Below are positions 17,632 to 26,190 of a DNA stretch of 64,000 nt, one piece after another. A program made the position numbers and the translations under genes. Each line of letters starts with the position of its first letter. Positions within the stretch are counted from its first letter, which is position 1. The DNA is from Hyphomonas sp. (lineage in GTDB: Bacteria > Pseudomonadota > Alphaproteobacteria > Caulobacterales > Hyphomonadaceae): NCBI GenBank assembly GCA_013791775.1, contig VMTE01000022.1, forward strand, positions 124,001 to 188,000, in the 5' to 3' direction. The notes beneath the pieces were generated by a model. The model was not told where the DNA came from, searched no databases, and saw only the letters and a list, made by a program, of their open reading frames with translations.

Positions 17632-18453
17632 TCAACGCGCCCCGGCGAGCGCCGCGCGCACCAGCCGGTCATAGTGCGGCCAGCCCTTGTAGCCGGCCAG
17701 AACCGGATCAATCCCCTCCCACGCAGCGCGGAACGCGTCCACATGTGCCGCGTCCGGCAGCGCCGCCCGCAAGGGATCGACCGCCACGCGGATCGTGAAC
17801 ATCACCGCGCCGGTGTCCGCCAGCTTGCGGATTGTCTGGCGCTCCACCCGCAGCCACAGCGCGTCCAGCGCGCCGGTCTCCGGCAGCGCCGCCGCGATTT
17901 GCCGGAACGGTGCCTGGCTCGGCGTGAAGCGCGCCTCCCCGGGCTGGACCGTCCAGTTGAACCGCTCCAGCACCTGCCCCGGCCTCAGCGCGTCGAACAT
18001 CCGGTGGATACGCTCCACCATGCCGGGATTGGCGCCCGGCACCGGGCCGTGCAACCCGCCCAGCGGTTCGCCCAGTTTCTCGGCCAGCAGCCAGAATGTC
18101 GGCGCGCAGAGGCTCGCCGCCTCCAGACGCCACAGCCCGTCATTGGCCTTGATCAGTATACAGAGGTCATCGGACACCGCGCTTGCCGCCGCCTCCAGCG
18201 GGCTCAGCCAGTCGCCCTGGCCCGGCCCGGCCGCCGCATGCACCATCGCTGCCGCTTCCTGCACGGCCGCCTCGCTGCCCGCCCGGGCGCCGTAGACTTC
18301 GCCGCGATGGGAACGCATCACGATGTGCTTGGCCGGCAGCCATGTCTCCGCCTCAGTATCCGGCGTCAGCCAGGTTTCGGGCGGAATCGGTTTCAGGCCC
18401 GGCGCCAGGCTCAGCGGGCCGTTCAGGAAAGGCAGGTAAGGCGGGCGCCGCAT
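17632..18453 (-). CDS. Haem-dependent oxidative N-demethylase-like protein (DUF3445)
   Basis: A 273-residue protein if started at MRRPPYLPFLNG; an in-frame ATG at 18489 adds 12 residues. DUF3445 hallmarks are the N-terminal PPYLPF and MGLKPI-like GLKPIPPETWL, the middle DDLCILIK, and the C-terminal RQTIRKLADTGAVMFTIRV. Known members of this family demethylate secondary amines such as dimethylamine using haem. It lies 4 bases after the methyltransferase gene, so the two are probably in one operon. Confidence 0.75.
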   Translation of the reverse strand: MRRPPYLPFLNGPLSLAPGLKPIPPETWLTPDTEAETWLPAKHIVMRSHRGEVYGARAGSEAAVQEAAAMVHAAAGPGQGDWLSPLEAAASAVSDDLCILIKANDGLWRLEAASLCAPTFWLLAEKLGEPLGGLHGPVPGANPGMVERIHRMFDALRPGQVLERFNWTVQPGEARFTPSQAPFRQIAAALPETGALDALWLRVERQTIRKLADTGAVMFTIRVAVDPLRAALPDAAHVDAFRAAWEGIDPVLAGYKGWPHYDRLVRAALAGAR

Positions 18454-18457
18454 CGGC

Positions 18458-19084
18458 TCAGACGGGACGCGCCGAGCCCCAGCTGACAAAGCCGGCGATC
18501 TTCGGCGAGTTCGGCAGGTACATCGTTTCAGTGTCGTCGCTCCTGAAGCCGCCCTGATGCAGCAGGCTCACGGTGTCGCGCGTCAGGTGGCACCCTCCGG
18601 CAAGCGCCTTCCACACCGGTTCGATCCGGCGCTGCCATTTGGCGACGCCTTCGTCCGGGGCCAGGCCATGCTCGGAAAACAGCACCCGGCCGCCCGGCTT
18701 CAGAACGCGGCGCGTCTCGGCGAGCGCGCCTTCCCAATCGGGAATCGTGCACAAGACGAAGGTGATGACGACTGTGTCGACCGACTTGTCCGCCAACGGA
18801 ATGTTTTCCGCGCCGGTCTCGAGAAAGTCGATGCTCTTGCCGATGCCCAGCGCTCCGGCTGCGCGCCGCGCCTTCACGATCATGCCCGGCGCCGGTTCCA
18901 GTGCGTAGAGCCTTTCGACCTTGGAGGCATCGTACATCGCGAAATTGGTGCCCGACCCGCAACCGAGTTCCAGCACGATGCCTTCCGCCTTCGGCACGAT
19001 CTTGGATCGCTGCTTCATAATCGGGCGGGTGGAACACGCGCACGCAATGAAGTTCGGAACGACGTAACGCTCCCAGGGATTCAT
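18458..19084 (-). CDS. Class I SAM-dependent methyltransferase
   Basis: A 208-residue methyltransferase. Motif I is VLELGCGSGTNF (about residues 37-48), the acidic residue after strand 2 is in YALEPAPGM, and motif post-I is DTVVITFVLCTIPD. The CSTRPIMKQRSKIVP N-terminus and EHGLAPDEGVAKWQRRIEPVWK resemble the METTL7/UbiE-like group that methylates small molecules or thiols. Its start overlaps the stop of the upstream membrane-protein gene by 4 bases. Confidence 0.8.
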   Translation of the reverse strand: MNPWERYVVPNFIACACSTRPIMKQRSKIVPKAEGIVLELGCGSGTNFAMYDASKVERLYALEPAPGMIVKARRAAGALGIGKSIDFLETGAENIPLADKSVDTVVITFVLCTIPDWEGALAETRRVLKPGGRVLFSEHGLAPDEGVAKWQRRIEPVWKALAGGCHLTRDTVSLLHQGGFRSDDTETMYLPNSPKIAGFVSWGSARPV

Positions 19085-19803
19085 GGGTTGGTTCCGTTCA
19101 CCGGTTTGAAGCCCGGATAGGCCTGGTCCTGGATCTTGAGCTTGGTGGCATCGCTCGGGCGCGCGATCAGCGCGTCCTGCGTGATCGTGACTTCATACTC
19201 GAACCCGTCGCCCATCGGCTGGTAGGTGGCCGAGCCGTATTCGGCATCGATGCCGAAGCGAGAGCCATATTTCGCGGCGAGGCCGCCGACGTCGATGCCA
19301 GGCTCGTCGGTCACGATCTTGATGCCGTCGATCTTGCCTTCGGTCACCACGTCGGACGAGAACTGCATCGCATCCAGCGAGCGCATGTGCTCGAGCCGGT
19401 AAATGGAGTCATAGCCGAGGATGTTGGCCATCGGTTTGAACTTGATGACCTTGGCGCCGATCTGCCACTCGTTGCCATGGAACACCGGCGCCGTGCCGTC
19501 CGCCTGCAGCAAGGCCTCGCCGTCCGAGAAGATCACGTCGGCGCGGTAGGCGTTGGCCTGGTCCGGAACCGCCGTGAACTTCACGGTGGCAACCGGGCGC
19601 TCATAGGTCAGGCGCTTGTAGGTCTGGATATTGAGGCCCGCAAAGGCGATCACGCCGGCCAGCCCCAGGAAGCCCGACCCGAAGGCGAGCCGCGCCACAC
19701 CGGCGAAGGGTTTCAGTCCGGCCATTTTAGCAAAGCCTGCGAACAGGAGAATGAGGCCGAGCACGCCCGCAATCGACGGCAGAATCCACCAGATCAAGCT
19801 CAT
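19081..19803 (-). CDS. Conserved membrane-anchored protein of unknown function
   Basis: A 240-residue protein with two N-terminal membrane segments (about residues 6-26 and 38-58) and a soluble C-terminal domain of about 175 residues containing RPVATVKFTAV, HGNEWQIGAKVIKFKP and LARPSDATKL-like LIARPSDATKLKI. Homologues have been loosely labelled cation/multidrug efflux pump, which this topology does not support. First gene of a tightly packed run with the methyltransferase and N-demethylase-like genes. Confidence 0.65.
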   Translation of the reverse strand: MSLIWWILPSIAGVLGLILLFAGFAKMAGLKPFAGVARLAFGSGFLGLAGVIAFAGLNIQTYKRLTYERPVATVKFTAVPDQANAYRADVIFSDGEALLQADGTAPVFHGNEWQIGAKVIKFKPMANILGYDSIYRLEHMRSLDAMQFSSDVVTEGKIDGIKIVTDEPGIDVGGLAAKYGSRFGIDAEYGSATYQPMGDGFEYEVTITQDALIARPSDATKLKIQDQAYPGFKPVNGTNP

Positions 19804-19920
19804 CAGAAATCTCCCTTGGCGCCGCAGGGGTCCGGCGGCGGCCTATCAACCCACTCTGTCACATATATCAGCGTTTTGCGGCGGATTTAGCAACCATTCA
19901 CAGGCATCGCTGCAAATGCT

Positions 19921-20718
19921 TCAACCTGTCCAGCCGAGCGACTGGGCGGCTTTCCATCCGACATAGAACGCCACCAGCACGATCAGGCCCGCGAACGCGC
20001 CCCGCGCGAGGCGCACCCGGCTGGCCAGCGCCCGCGCCAGGAGAATGCCGAGCCCGCCGCCCACGGCGCCGCCTGCCAGCATCAGGCCGGTCAGGCGCAG
20101 GTCCACCTGTCCGTGCAGGGCATAGTTTGCGGCCGTCGCCGCCCCGAACACGGTGACGGAGACCAGCGAGGAGGCCGTCGCATTCGCCAGCGTCATACCC
20201 GTCGCCATCATCAGGCCGGGCACGATCAGGAAACCGCCGCCAATCCCGAAAAATCCCGCCGCACCGCCAACCCCGAGCCCCATGGGCGCAATCCGCCCGA
20301 TCAGGGCCGGGGTGATGTGCACATCCGGATTGCCCTCGCTCTTCGGCCTGCGGAACATCGACAGGCCGATCGCCGCCATGGCGAAGGCAAAGGCCAGCAG
20401 CAGCCAGTCCCCCGGCACCCGGAGCGCCAGGGTTGAGCCGATCAGCGAGCCGAGAAATCCCGACACCGCGAACACCGTTGCGCACGGCCACTTCACGCGA
20501 CCCTCGCGCCAGTGCCCGGTCAGGCTGATCAGCGCGATCGCCGCCACCGCCGCAGCCGATGTGCCGATGGCAATGTGCGGCTCACTCACCCCGACCGCAT
20601 AGATCAGCAGCGGCGCCGCCAGCACCGATCCCCCGCCCCCGAACGTGCCGAGGAACAGGCCGACCAGTGCGCCGCTGAGCAGCGCCGCCACGATGACCGG
20701 AAGGGTGAGCTCGATCAT
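19921..20718 (-). CDS. TauE/SafE family sulfite/sulfur-anion exporter
   Basis: A 265-residue protein with eight hydrophobic segments and the duplicated TauE motif: GLFLGTFGGGGSVLAAPLLIY in the first half and GAAGFFGIGGGFLIVPGLM in the second. TauE/SafE proteins export sulfite or related sulfur compounds. It is 7 bases downstream of the rhodanese gene in the bigR locus, which points to removal of sulfite or thiosulfate made during persulfide oxidation. Confidence 0.9.
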   Translation of the reverse strand: MIELTLPVIVAALLSGALVGLFLGTFGGGGSVLAAPLLIYAVGVSEPHIAIGTSAAAVAAIALISLTGHWREGRVKWPCATVFAVSGFLGSLIGSTLALRVPGDWLLLAFAFAMAAIGLSMFRRPKSEGNPDVHITPALIGRIAPMGLGVGGAAGFFGIGGGFLIVPGLMMATGMTLANATASSLVSVTVFGAATAANYALHGQVDLRLTGLMLAGGAVGGGLGILLARALASRVRLARGAFAGLIVLVAFYVGWKAAQSLGWTG

Positions 20719-20725
20719 CTCGAAC

Positions 20726-21049
20726 TCAGCTGCCGCGCGCCACAGGCAGGCCGGCCTGTTTCCAGGCTTCCAGGCCGCCCTCCAGGATCAGCGCATCACC
20801 GTCGATGCGGGCCGCCAGGCGGTCGCAGTTCATCTCGGTGCGCATGCCGGACTTGCAGTGGAACACGGCGGTGCGGCCGGCTTCAATTTTCACGTCCGCC
20901 GCTTCAAGCTGCGACAGGGGGATCAGCGCCGCGCCCGGAATGTGTTCGCGCGCATGCTCATCCGGCTCGCGGATGTCGATCAGGTGGAGGCGGCCGGTCT
21001 TCAGGCCCTCGGCCACGTCCACGGCCTTGATTTTTGTCAGTGTGCTCAT
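20726..21049 (-). CDS. Rhodanese-like sulfurtransferase
   Basis: A 107-residue single rhodanese domain. The active-site loop is HCKSGMRT with nucleophile Cys65, preceded by the conserved LIDIREPDEHAREHIPGA. The start at 21049 follows immediately after the bigR stop; an upstream in-frame ATG would overlap bigR entirely and is rejected. In BigR-type operons this enzyme moves sulfane sulfur between persulfide and thiosulfate. Confidence 0.9.
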   Translation of the reverse strand: MSTLTKIKAVDVAEGLKTGRLHLIDIREPDEHAREHIPGAALIPLSQLEAADVKIEAGRTAVFHCKSGMRTEMNCDRLAARIDGDALILEGGLEAWKQAGLPVARGS

Positions 21050-21053
21050 GGTG

Positions 21054-21368
21054 TCATATCTCCGGGCAGAAAATGTCTGCCAACGTGTGGATGATACGGA
21101 GTGCGGAGGGGTCCGCAATCCGGTAGAAGATGTTTTGTCCAGCCCGCCGCGTGGCCACGAGACTGTCCTCCCGCAGCACGGCAAGGTGTTGCGACAGGGC
21201 CGATTGCGACAGGGTCGATCCGTCCTGCAGGTCGCCGGCCGAAAGCTCCCCGCCGCCAAGGCGGCAGAGGATCAGCAACCGGTGCTCGTTGGACAGGGTG
21301 CGCAGCAACCGGGCGGCCTCTCCGGCCCGGTCGCGGAACAGGTCCGGATTGAGGGTTTGTGTCTTCAT
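21054..21368 (-). CDS. bigR: BigR-type ArsR-family persulfide-sensing repressor
   Basis: A 104-residue winged-helix repressor. The recognition helix is in TLSQSALSQHLAVLRED (about residues 52-68) and the wing is ATRRAGQNIFYRI. Cysteines 35 and 101 are the only two and fall where BigR/SqrR sensors have the pair that forms a tetrasulfide or disulfide bridge with persulfides, releasing DNA. It leads the minus-strand operon bigR-rhodanese-tauE and faces the persulfide dioxygenase across a palindromic operator. Confidence 0.88.
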   Translation of the reverse strand: MKTQTLNPDLFRDRAGEAARLLRTLSNEHRLLILCRLGGGELSAGDLQDGSTLSQSALSQHLAVLREDSLVATRRAGQNIFYRIADPSALRIIHTLADIFCPEI

Positions 21369-21375
21369 GGGCTCA

Positions 21376-21414
21376 ATATATTAGGTCTTGCTAATTTAGC
21401 AAGGACTAATATAT
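21376..21414. promoter_or_regulatory. BigR operator palindrome between divergent promoters
   Basis: A 39-base dyad centred near 21395 with 19-base arms that match at 17 positions: ATATATTAGGTCTTGCTAA against the complement of TTAGCAAGGACTAATATAT. It starts 8 bases upstream of the bigR ATG and ends 29 bases before the dioxygenase ATG. Long AT-rich palindromes of this kind are the known BigR targets, so one site would silence both operons. Confidence 0.8.
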
Positions 21415-21443
21415 GATCCCCGTAGCACGAAAGGAGACGCCCC

Positions 21444-22310
21444 ATGGCGAACCTCAAAGCCTTCTTCGACGAGGCCACCAATACGGTCACCTACCTGGTC
21501 TGGGATCCAGCCACCCGCGCCGCGGCCGTCATCGACCCGGTGCTCGACTTTGATCCCAACGCCGCCCGGATCAGCACGGCCTCGGCCGATGCCGTCATCG
21601 CGGCAGCAGCAGCGGAAAATCTCCGCATTGTCTGGATCCTCGACACGCACGCCCACGCCGACCACCTCTCCGGCGCCGACTATCTGCGCCGCCAGACCGG
21701 CGCGAAGATCGGCATCGGCGCCCACATCACCAAGGTCCAGAAAGCCTTCTTGCCCCTGTTCGGCCCCGTCACCGACCATCCGGACGGCCACGTCTTCGAC
21801 GTGCTGCTGAATGAAAGCGACACGCTCCCCCTCGGCGAACTCGAGATCAACGTCCTCCACACGCCCGGCCACACCCCGGCCTGCGTCACTTATCTGATCG
21901 ACGACATGGCCTTCGTCGGCGACACGCTGTTCATGCCGGACTATGGCACCGCCCGCGCCGACTTTCCCGGCGGCGACGCGGCCACGCTCTACCGCTCGAT
22001 CCACAAGATCCTGGCCCTGCCGCCCGAAACCCGCCTCTTCGTCGGCCACGACTACCTCCCGGTCGGCCGCGACCAGTTCGTGTGGGAAACCACTGTCGCC
22101 GAGGAACGCGCCCGCAACGTGCATATCCATGACGGCGTCGGCGAGGGCGATTTCGTCACCATGCGCAACGCCCGCGACAAGACGCTGGCCGCGCCGCGCC
22201 TCATCCTGCCGTCGCTGCAGGTCAACATCCGGGCGGGCGCTCTGCCGCCCGCCGAAGGCGACGGCCAAGTCTATCTCAAACTCCCCGTCAACCGGCTCGG
22301 GGCTGCCTGA
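21444..22310 (+). CDS. Persulfide dioxygenase, metallo-beta-lactamase fold
   Basis: A 288-residue MBL-fold enzyme of the ETHE1/Blh type that oxidises glutathione persulfide to sulfite with one non-haem iron. The metal motif is THAHADHLSG (H69, H71, D73, H74); the second histidine is in TPGHTPAC, and GDTLFMPDYGTARADFPGG and FVGHDY supply the bridging Asp and last His. It is divergent from bigR and shares its operator, so it should be induced by sulfide or persulfide. Confidence 0.9.
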   Translation: MANLKAFFDEATNTVTYLVWDPATRAAAVIDPVLDFDPNAARISTASADAVIAAAAAENLRIVWILDTHAHADHLSGADYLRRQTGAKIGIGAHITKVQKAFLPLFGPVTDHPDGHVFDVLLNESDTLPLGELEINVLHTPGHTPACVTYLIDDMAFVGDTLFMPDYGTARADFPGGDAATLYRSIHKILALPPETRLFVGHDYLPVGRDQFVWETTVAEERARNVHIHDGVGEGDFVTMRNARDKTLAAPRLILPSLQVNIRAGALPPAEGDGQVYLKLPVNRLGAA

Positions 22311-22376
22311 ACCGGCTGTGAAAGTTCACGCGCCACCCCCCTGCCCGGTCCGGTAAAAGCCTGATAGGGCCGGGGG

Positions 22377-23279
22377 ATGGTCTTGCGCGACTTTGCCCTT
22401 CTTTTCCTCATCTGTTTCGTCTGGGGCGTGAACCTCGTGCTGACCCGCTGGGTCGTCGCGGATTTCCACGTCCCGCCGCTGTTCTTCGCCGCCATCCGCT
22501 TCCTCGGCGTAGCCCTGCTCCTGATCCCGTTCCTGCGGCCGGTGCCGAAGAACCTCGCCACCTTGTTCATCATCTCGATGCTGATCGGCTGCCTGAACTT
22601 CGGTCTCCTCTTCGTCGGCATCGCCAACGCGGATGTCTCGGCCGCCGCCGTCACCGGCCAGCTCGGCGTGCCGATGTCCACCATAATGAGCATGGTCTTC
22701 CTGGGCGAGAAGATCGGTTGGCGCCGCGCACTCGGCATCGCGCTCGCCTTTGCCGGCGTCGTCGTCATCGCCTTTGACCCGAACGCCTTCAGCCTGTCCT
22801 ACGGCCTCTTCCTCGTCTTCCTCGCCGCCGTGCTTGGCTCGGCGGGCGGCATCGTGATGAAGCGCATGGCGCCGATGGGCGCGCTCAACCTCCAAGCCTG
22901 GGTCGGCCTCTTCAGCTTCGCGCCGCTGTTCGCCATCTCCGCCCTGCTCGAGACCGGCCAGGTCAGCGCCTATGCCGGGGGCGGCTGGCAGGTCTGGTTC
23001 GCCAGCCTGTTCGCCATCCTCGGCGTTTCGGTCTTCGCCCACTCGGCTTTCTACACCCTGGTCAAGCGCCACGACGTCTCGCTGCTCTCCCCGCTCACCC
23101 TGATGACGCCGCTCTGGGGCGTCCTCTTCGGCGTCACCCTGCTGGGCGAACCCTTCACCTGGAAACTGGTCATCGGCGGCGCGGTTTCGCTCGCCGGGGT
23201 CTTCCTCATTGCCATCAGGCCGAATACCGTGCTGCCTGAAGCGTCCCTCGGCAAAAAGATCGCTTCCGGAGATTCCTGA
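22377..23279 (+). CDS. EamA family drug/metabolite transporter
   Basis: A 300-residue DMT-superfamily permease with ten hydrophobic segments and two EamA repeats (about residues 4-130 and 142-285). Typical elements are FVWGVNLVLTRW in span 1, FLGEKIGWRRALGIALAFAGV closing repeat 1 and LLGEPFTWKLVIGGAVSLAGVF closing repeat 2. The substrate is unknown; relatives export amino acids or purines. The stop overlaps the start of the amidase (TGATG), so the two are translationally coupled. Confidence 0.88.
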   Translation: MVLRDFALLFLICFVWGVNLVLTRWVVADFHVPPLFFAAIRFLGVALLLIPFLRPVPKNLATLFIISMLIGCLNFGLLFVGIANADVSAAAVTGQLGVPMSTIMSMVFLGEKIGWRRALGIALAFAGVVVIAFDPNAFSLSYGLFLVFLAAVLGSAGGIVMKRMAPMGALNLQAWVGLFSFAPLFAISALLETGQVSAYAGGGWQVWFASLFAILGVSVFAHSAFYTLVKRHDVSLLSPLTLMTPLWGVLFGVTLLGEPFTWKLVIGGAVSLAGVFLIAIRPNTVLPEASLGKKIASGDS

Positions 23280-24001
23280 TGCGCCTCGAAGAGACGCCCA
23301 GCCCCAACCACGACGCGCGCCGCCACAAGGTGGACCTGCTCGTGCTGCATTATACCGGCATGGCCTCCGGCCAGGCCGCGCTCGACCGGATGCGCGACCC
23401 GGAATCGAAAGTCTCCGCCCATTACATGGTCTGGGAAGACGGCCGCATCGCGCAGCTCGTGGACGAGGCGCGCCGCGCCTGGCATGCCGGCCTCTCCAGC
23501 TGGCAGGGCGATGATGATCTCAACTCCCGCTCCATCGGCATCGAGATCGTCAATGGCGGGCACGACTTTCCCCTGCCCGGCGGCGGCCTGCCGCCTTATC
23601 CGGACGCCCAGATCGACGCGGTGATCGCTCTGTCACGCGCGATCCTTGCGCGCCACGCCATCCCGCAATCGCGCATCGCCGCCCATTCCGACATCGCCCC
23701 GAAGCGCAAGATCGACCCCGGCGAACACTTCCCCTGGCCGCGCCTCGCCGCAGCCGGCATCGGCATCTGGCCCGAGGAAGCCTCCGGCGCCGGCTGTGTC
23801 TGGATGGGCGGCGATCCCGGCGGTCTCAACCGCCAACTCGGCGCCATCGGTTATGACATCTCGGACGTGCCCGCCGCCCTGCTCGCCTTCCAGCGCCGCT
23901 TCCTGCCGGACGCGGTCACCGGCCTCGCCGATGCGCGCACACTGCGCCGCCTCGCGCATGTCGCCGAGGCCTATTCGGAAACCTCTTCGCCCCAGGCCTG
24001 A
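23279..24001 (+). CDS. N-acetylmuramoyl-L-alanine amidase, AmiD-like
   Basis: A 240-residue amidase_2 (PGRP-like zinc) enzyme that cuts the amide bond between MurNAc and the stem peptide. Zinc ligands are expected at the His of LVLHYTG (about residue 24), the His of AAHSDIAP and the Asp of KIDPGEHF. A short peptidoglycan-binding module ends the protein (about 190-228, LLAFQRRFLPDAVTGLAD). No signal peptide is visible, which suggests a cytoplasmic recycling role of the AmpD/AmiD type. Coupled to the EamA gene. Confidence 0.85.
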   Translation: MRLEETPSPNHDARRHKVDLLVLHYTGMASGQAALDRMRDPESKVSAHYMVWEDGRIAQLVDEARRAWHAGLSSWQGDDDLNSRSIGIEIVNGGHDFPLPGGGLPPYPDAQIDAVIALSRAILARHAIPQSRIAAHSDIAPKRKIDPGEHFPWPRLAAAGIGIWPEEASGAGCVWMGGDPGGLNRQLGAIGYDISDVPAALLAFQRRFLPDAVTGLADARTLRRLAHVAEAYSETSSPQA

Positions 24002-24831
24002 GACCACTCCGCCGCCAGCGCCGCGCCGAGCAGCAATGACATCACCGAAGCCGACAGCCAGATGAAGCCGAGGATCACCGAGGCCAACGCCCCGTACAAC
24101 GTTCCGAGTACGGAGTAATTGAGATAGAGCTGGAACAGGAAGGTGACGAAGATGAAGGCCACCGTCGCCGCCGCCGCGCCCGCCGCAATCGCCCGCGTCC
24201 CCTTCCGGATATGCCCGCGCAGCGACAGCACGAGGATCACGTAGAACACGGCAAACCCGCCGATCGCTTTCGAGATCCACAACGTATCGGCCAGCGCGGC
24301 AATCTCACTGGCAAACCTGCCCATCGCCGCGCCGCCCGCCTGCGAAATGATCGTCACCATCAGCTGCAGCGCGCCGAGCAGCCAGACGAGGAACACCAGC
24401 GCCCCGGTCAGCAACAGCGACACGCCCTGGAAGCCGGCAAAGCGGGTGCGCGCCGTCGTGCCGGCAATCATGCGGATGCCCGTGATCGCCGCCTTAGCGC
24501 CGGAACTTGCCGTGATCAGCACCAGCAGCACCGCCCCGAAAGCGCGCAGGCTGAGGCCCGCCGGCGTCATCTTCTGGATTGTCTCGATTTCTGTGCGCGT
24601 CAGCGGCTCCACCGTCTGGGTGAAGAAATTGCTGATCGGCGTCGCCAGCTGCGTCGCCAGTTCCGGCGGCAGGGCAATCGTCAGCAGGGTCAGCGTCAGG
24701 TAGATCAGCGGAAAGATCGAGAACAGCGCGTAGAAGGCAATGCCGCCGGTCAGGATCCGCACATCCGGCCGGAACAACCGGATCACCGCCCGCCGGGCAG
24801 GCTCGAAAAGGTCGGTGCGCCAGTGGTCCAT
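23971..24831 (-). CDS. YihY/BrkB family inner-membrane protein
   Basis: A 286-residue protein with six membrane spans. Start at MDHWRTDLFEPARR is chosen because it precedes the family core GGIAFYALFSIFPLIYLTL; the open frame upstream lacks membrane character. Conserved late segments YSVLGTLYGALASVILGFIWL and LLGAALAAEW are present. These proteins were once called ribonuclease BN in error and their function is unknown. Overlaps the 3' end of the amidase gene by 31 bases, tail to tail. Confidence 0.85.
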   Translation of the reverse strand: MDHWRTDLFEPARRAVIRLFRPDVRILTGGIAFYALFSIFPLIYLTLTLLTIALPPELATQLATPISNFFTQTVEPLTRTEIETIQKMTPAGLSLRAFGAVLLVLITASSGAKAAITGIRMIAGTTARTRFAGFQGVSLLLTGALVFLVWLLGALQLMVTIISQAGGAAMGRFASEIAALADTLWISKAIGGFAVFYVILVLSLRGHIRKGTRAIAAGAAAATVAFIFVTFLFQLYLNYSVLGTLYGALASVILGFIWLSASVMSLLLGAALAAEWSQAWGEEVSE

Positions 24832-25142
24832 CCCGTGGCCTTCCCTTCGCGGGCTCCGGCGCCCGGAAAGTGGGTGCGCAAGAAACAGCTTGTGCCTACG
24901 TTTAGCGGCTGGAAGTTTCCGGGCACTTACATTTTTGTTAACGCGCGCCTGCCGGCAGCGGATCGCCCGCCATTCCGGCACGCCGCGCCAAACCTGCAGC
25001 GCCTGCAGCAGATCGCCCGGCCCCCACGCCACGCCCGCCGCCCCGCACGCCCCCGTTTCTGCGGCCAGGCTGATGCCTCCAACCATTTTTTGCGCCCCGC
25101 GAATCCGGCAGGGTCCCGGGCCGGGTTAGTCTCCTGCCCCTG
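24832..25142. other. Gene-free intergenic region between divergent yihY-like and hypothetical genes
   Basis: About 311 bases without a credible gene. A CtrA-like element, TTAC-N7-TTAAC, lies at 24927-24942, one base off consensus and about 96 bases upstream of the yihY-like start. The remainder is GC-rich and I see no hairpin terminator, RNA gene or repeat. Confidence 0.4.
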
Positions 25143-25563
25143 ATGACTGGCCCGTCCCTCCCCGAGCTCTGGAGCTTCGTCGTGATGCATCACGGCGCGC
25201 TGAAAGGTTTTGCCCTGCGCAACGCCGCAAGCTGGACGAAGGATGTGCGCCGAACGGCGTGGACCGGTCTGGCCGTGCTCGCCTCGATGCTGCGCCGCCT
25301 GATCCATCTGATGGCCAAAGACCTCCCCCTCGCGCCGCTTTATCCGGCCGAACCGGGCACGCCGCTTCCTCCCTTGCCCGCCGCGCGCCGCCCGCGCCCG
25401 CGACCGCCTCGCCCGCCGTCTGGCGCGCCGCGTGCAGACCGGCGGCGCGCCCCTGCGCCCGCTCCCCCTCCCGCCGCGCCTCTACGCCAGCACCCCGCGC
25501 GGCTTCACCGACACGCTCGACCATCTCGACAGGCGGCTGGCCCAGCCGCCGGACACGTCATAG
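25143..25563 (+). CDS. Unknown protein, apparently frameshifted
   Basis: The first part (25143 to about 25380, some 79 codons beginning MTGPSLPELWSFVV) and a second part in a different frame (about 25381-25563, ending RLAQPPDTS and TAG) both show the strong G/C third-position bias of real genes here. Read straight through, the first frame becomes a Pro/Arg-rich string with poor codon bias. Joining them needs one extra or two missing bases in the GC-rich stretch near 25375-25390. The restored product would be about 139 residues, with no family I recognise. It could be a pseudogene, a sequencing error or recoding. Confidence 0.55.
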
Positions 25564-25663
25564 ATGCTTGTGTCACGCGAACTGCCGAATTGGGTCTCTT
25601 GTGTGGCTCCTGAAACTTCTGGACATTTCCAGTTTGGAGGGCGGGAACTCCAAATTCACCAAT

Positions 25664-25709
25664 TTCGAATAATTCGATTATTGCGAATATTCCGAATAGG
25701 AATTATATA
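25664..25709 (+). promoter_or_regulatory. Promoter and operator of the toxin-antitoxin operon
   Basis: Within 34 bases there are five CGAAT/ATTCG-type half-sites, including the palindromes CGAAT-A-ATTCG (25666-25676) and GAATATTC (25685-25692). TTGCGA (25681-25686) and TATATA (25704-25709) are spaced by 17 bases and make a plausible promoter under the palindromes. This arrangement suits autoregulation by the downstream HTH antitoxin. Confidence 0.5.
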
Positions 25710-25736
25710 AGAACTTAGGAACGTTAGGAGAACACC

Positions 25737-26189
25737 ATGAAGTCGGCACGAACACTCGCGGTTGGAACCCATCTTCCGACGGAAGAGATGAGCGCATCCG
25801 CTCGTCAACTTGGTGAGCTTATCTCCGATCAGCTGAAAGATGGCCAATCGATAACGATTGAATCGCCGGACGGGGTAGGAAAAGCGATCACGATTGAACC
25901 TGAACTTGCAAAGCTTCTGGTGGATGTCATGAGCTTCCTCAAAGAAGGAAACGGGGTGACATTCGTTCCGGTTTCAAAGCATCTGACAACTCAGCAGGCG
26001 GCAGACATCCTGAACGTGTCGCGGCCTTACCTGATCAAAGTTCTGGAATCGGGCGAGCTGCCTTTCCATAAAATTGGCCGCCACAGGCGAATTCTCGCCA
26101 AGCATCTGTTTGACTACAAACGGATGCGAGAAAGCCGCCGTTCGGATGCCCTCGCAGATCTGCTCAAGAACGATGGAGACCTGTACTAG
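25737..26189 (+). CDS. HTH (excisionase-type) antitoxin of a PIN toxin
   Basis: A 150-residue protein with an MerR/excisionase-like helix-turn-helix at about residues 87-133 (LTTQQAADILNVSRPYLIKVLE, then HKIGRHRRILAKHLFDYK). The N-terminal 80 residues are not recognised. It ends one base before the PIN gene, with GGAG before its own start. HTH-PIN pairs of this form are annotated as type II toxin-antitoxin modules; the HTH protein represses the operon and neutralises the nuclease. GC content is lower than surrounding genes. Confidence 0.8.
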   Translation: MKSARTLAVGTHLPTEEMSASARQLGELISDQLKDGQSITIESPDGVGKAITIEPELAKLLVDVMSFLKEGNGVTFVPVSKHLTTQQAADILNVSRPYLIKVLESGELPFHKIGRHRRILAKHLFDYKRMRESRRSDALADLLKNDGDLY

Positions 26190-26190
26190 C

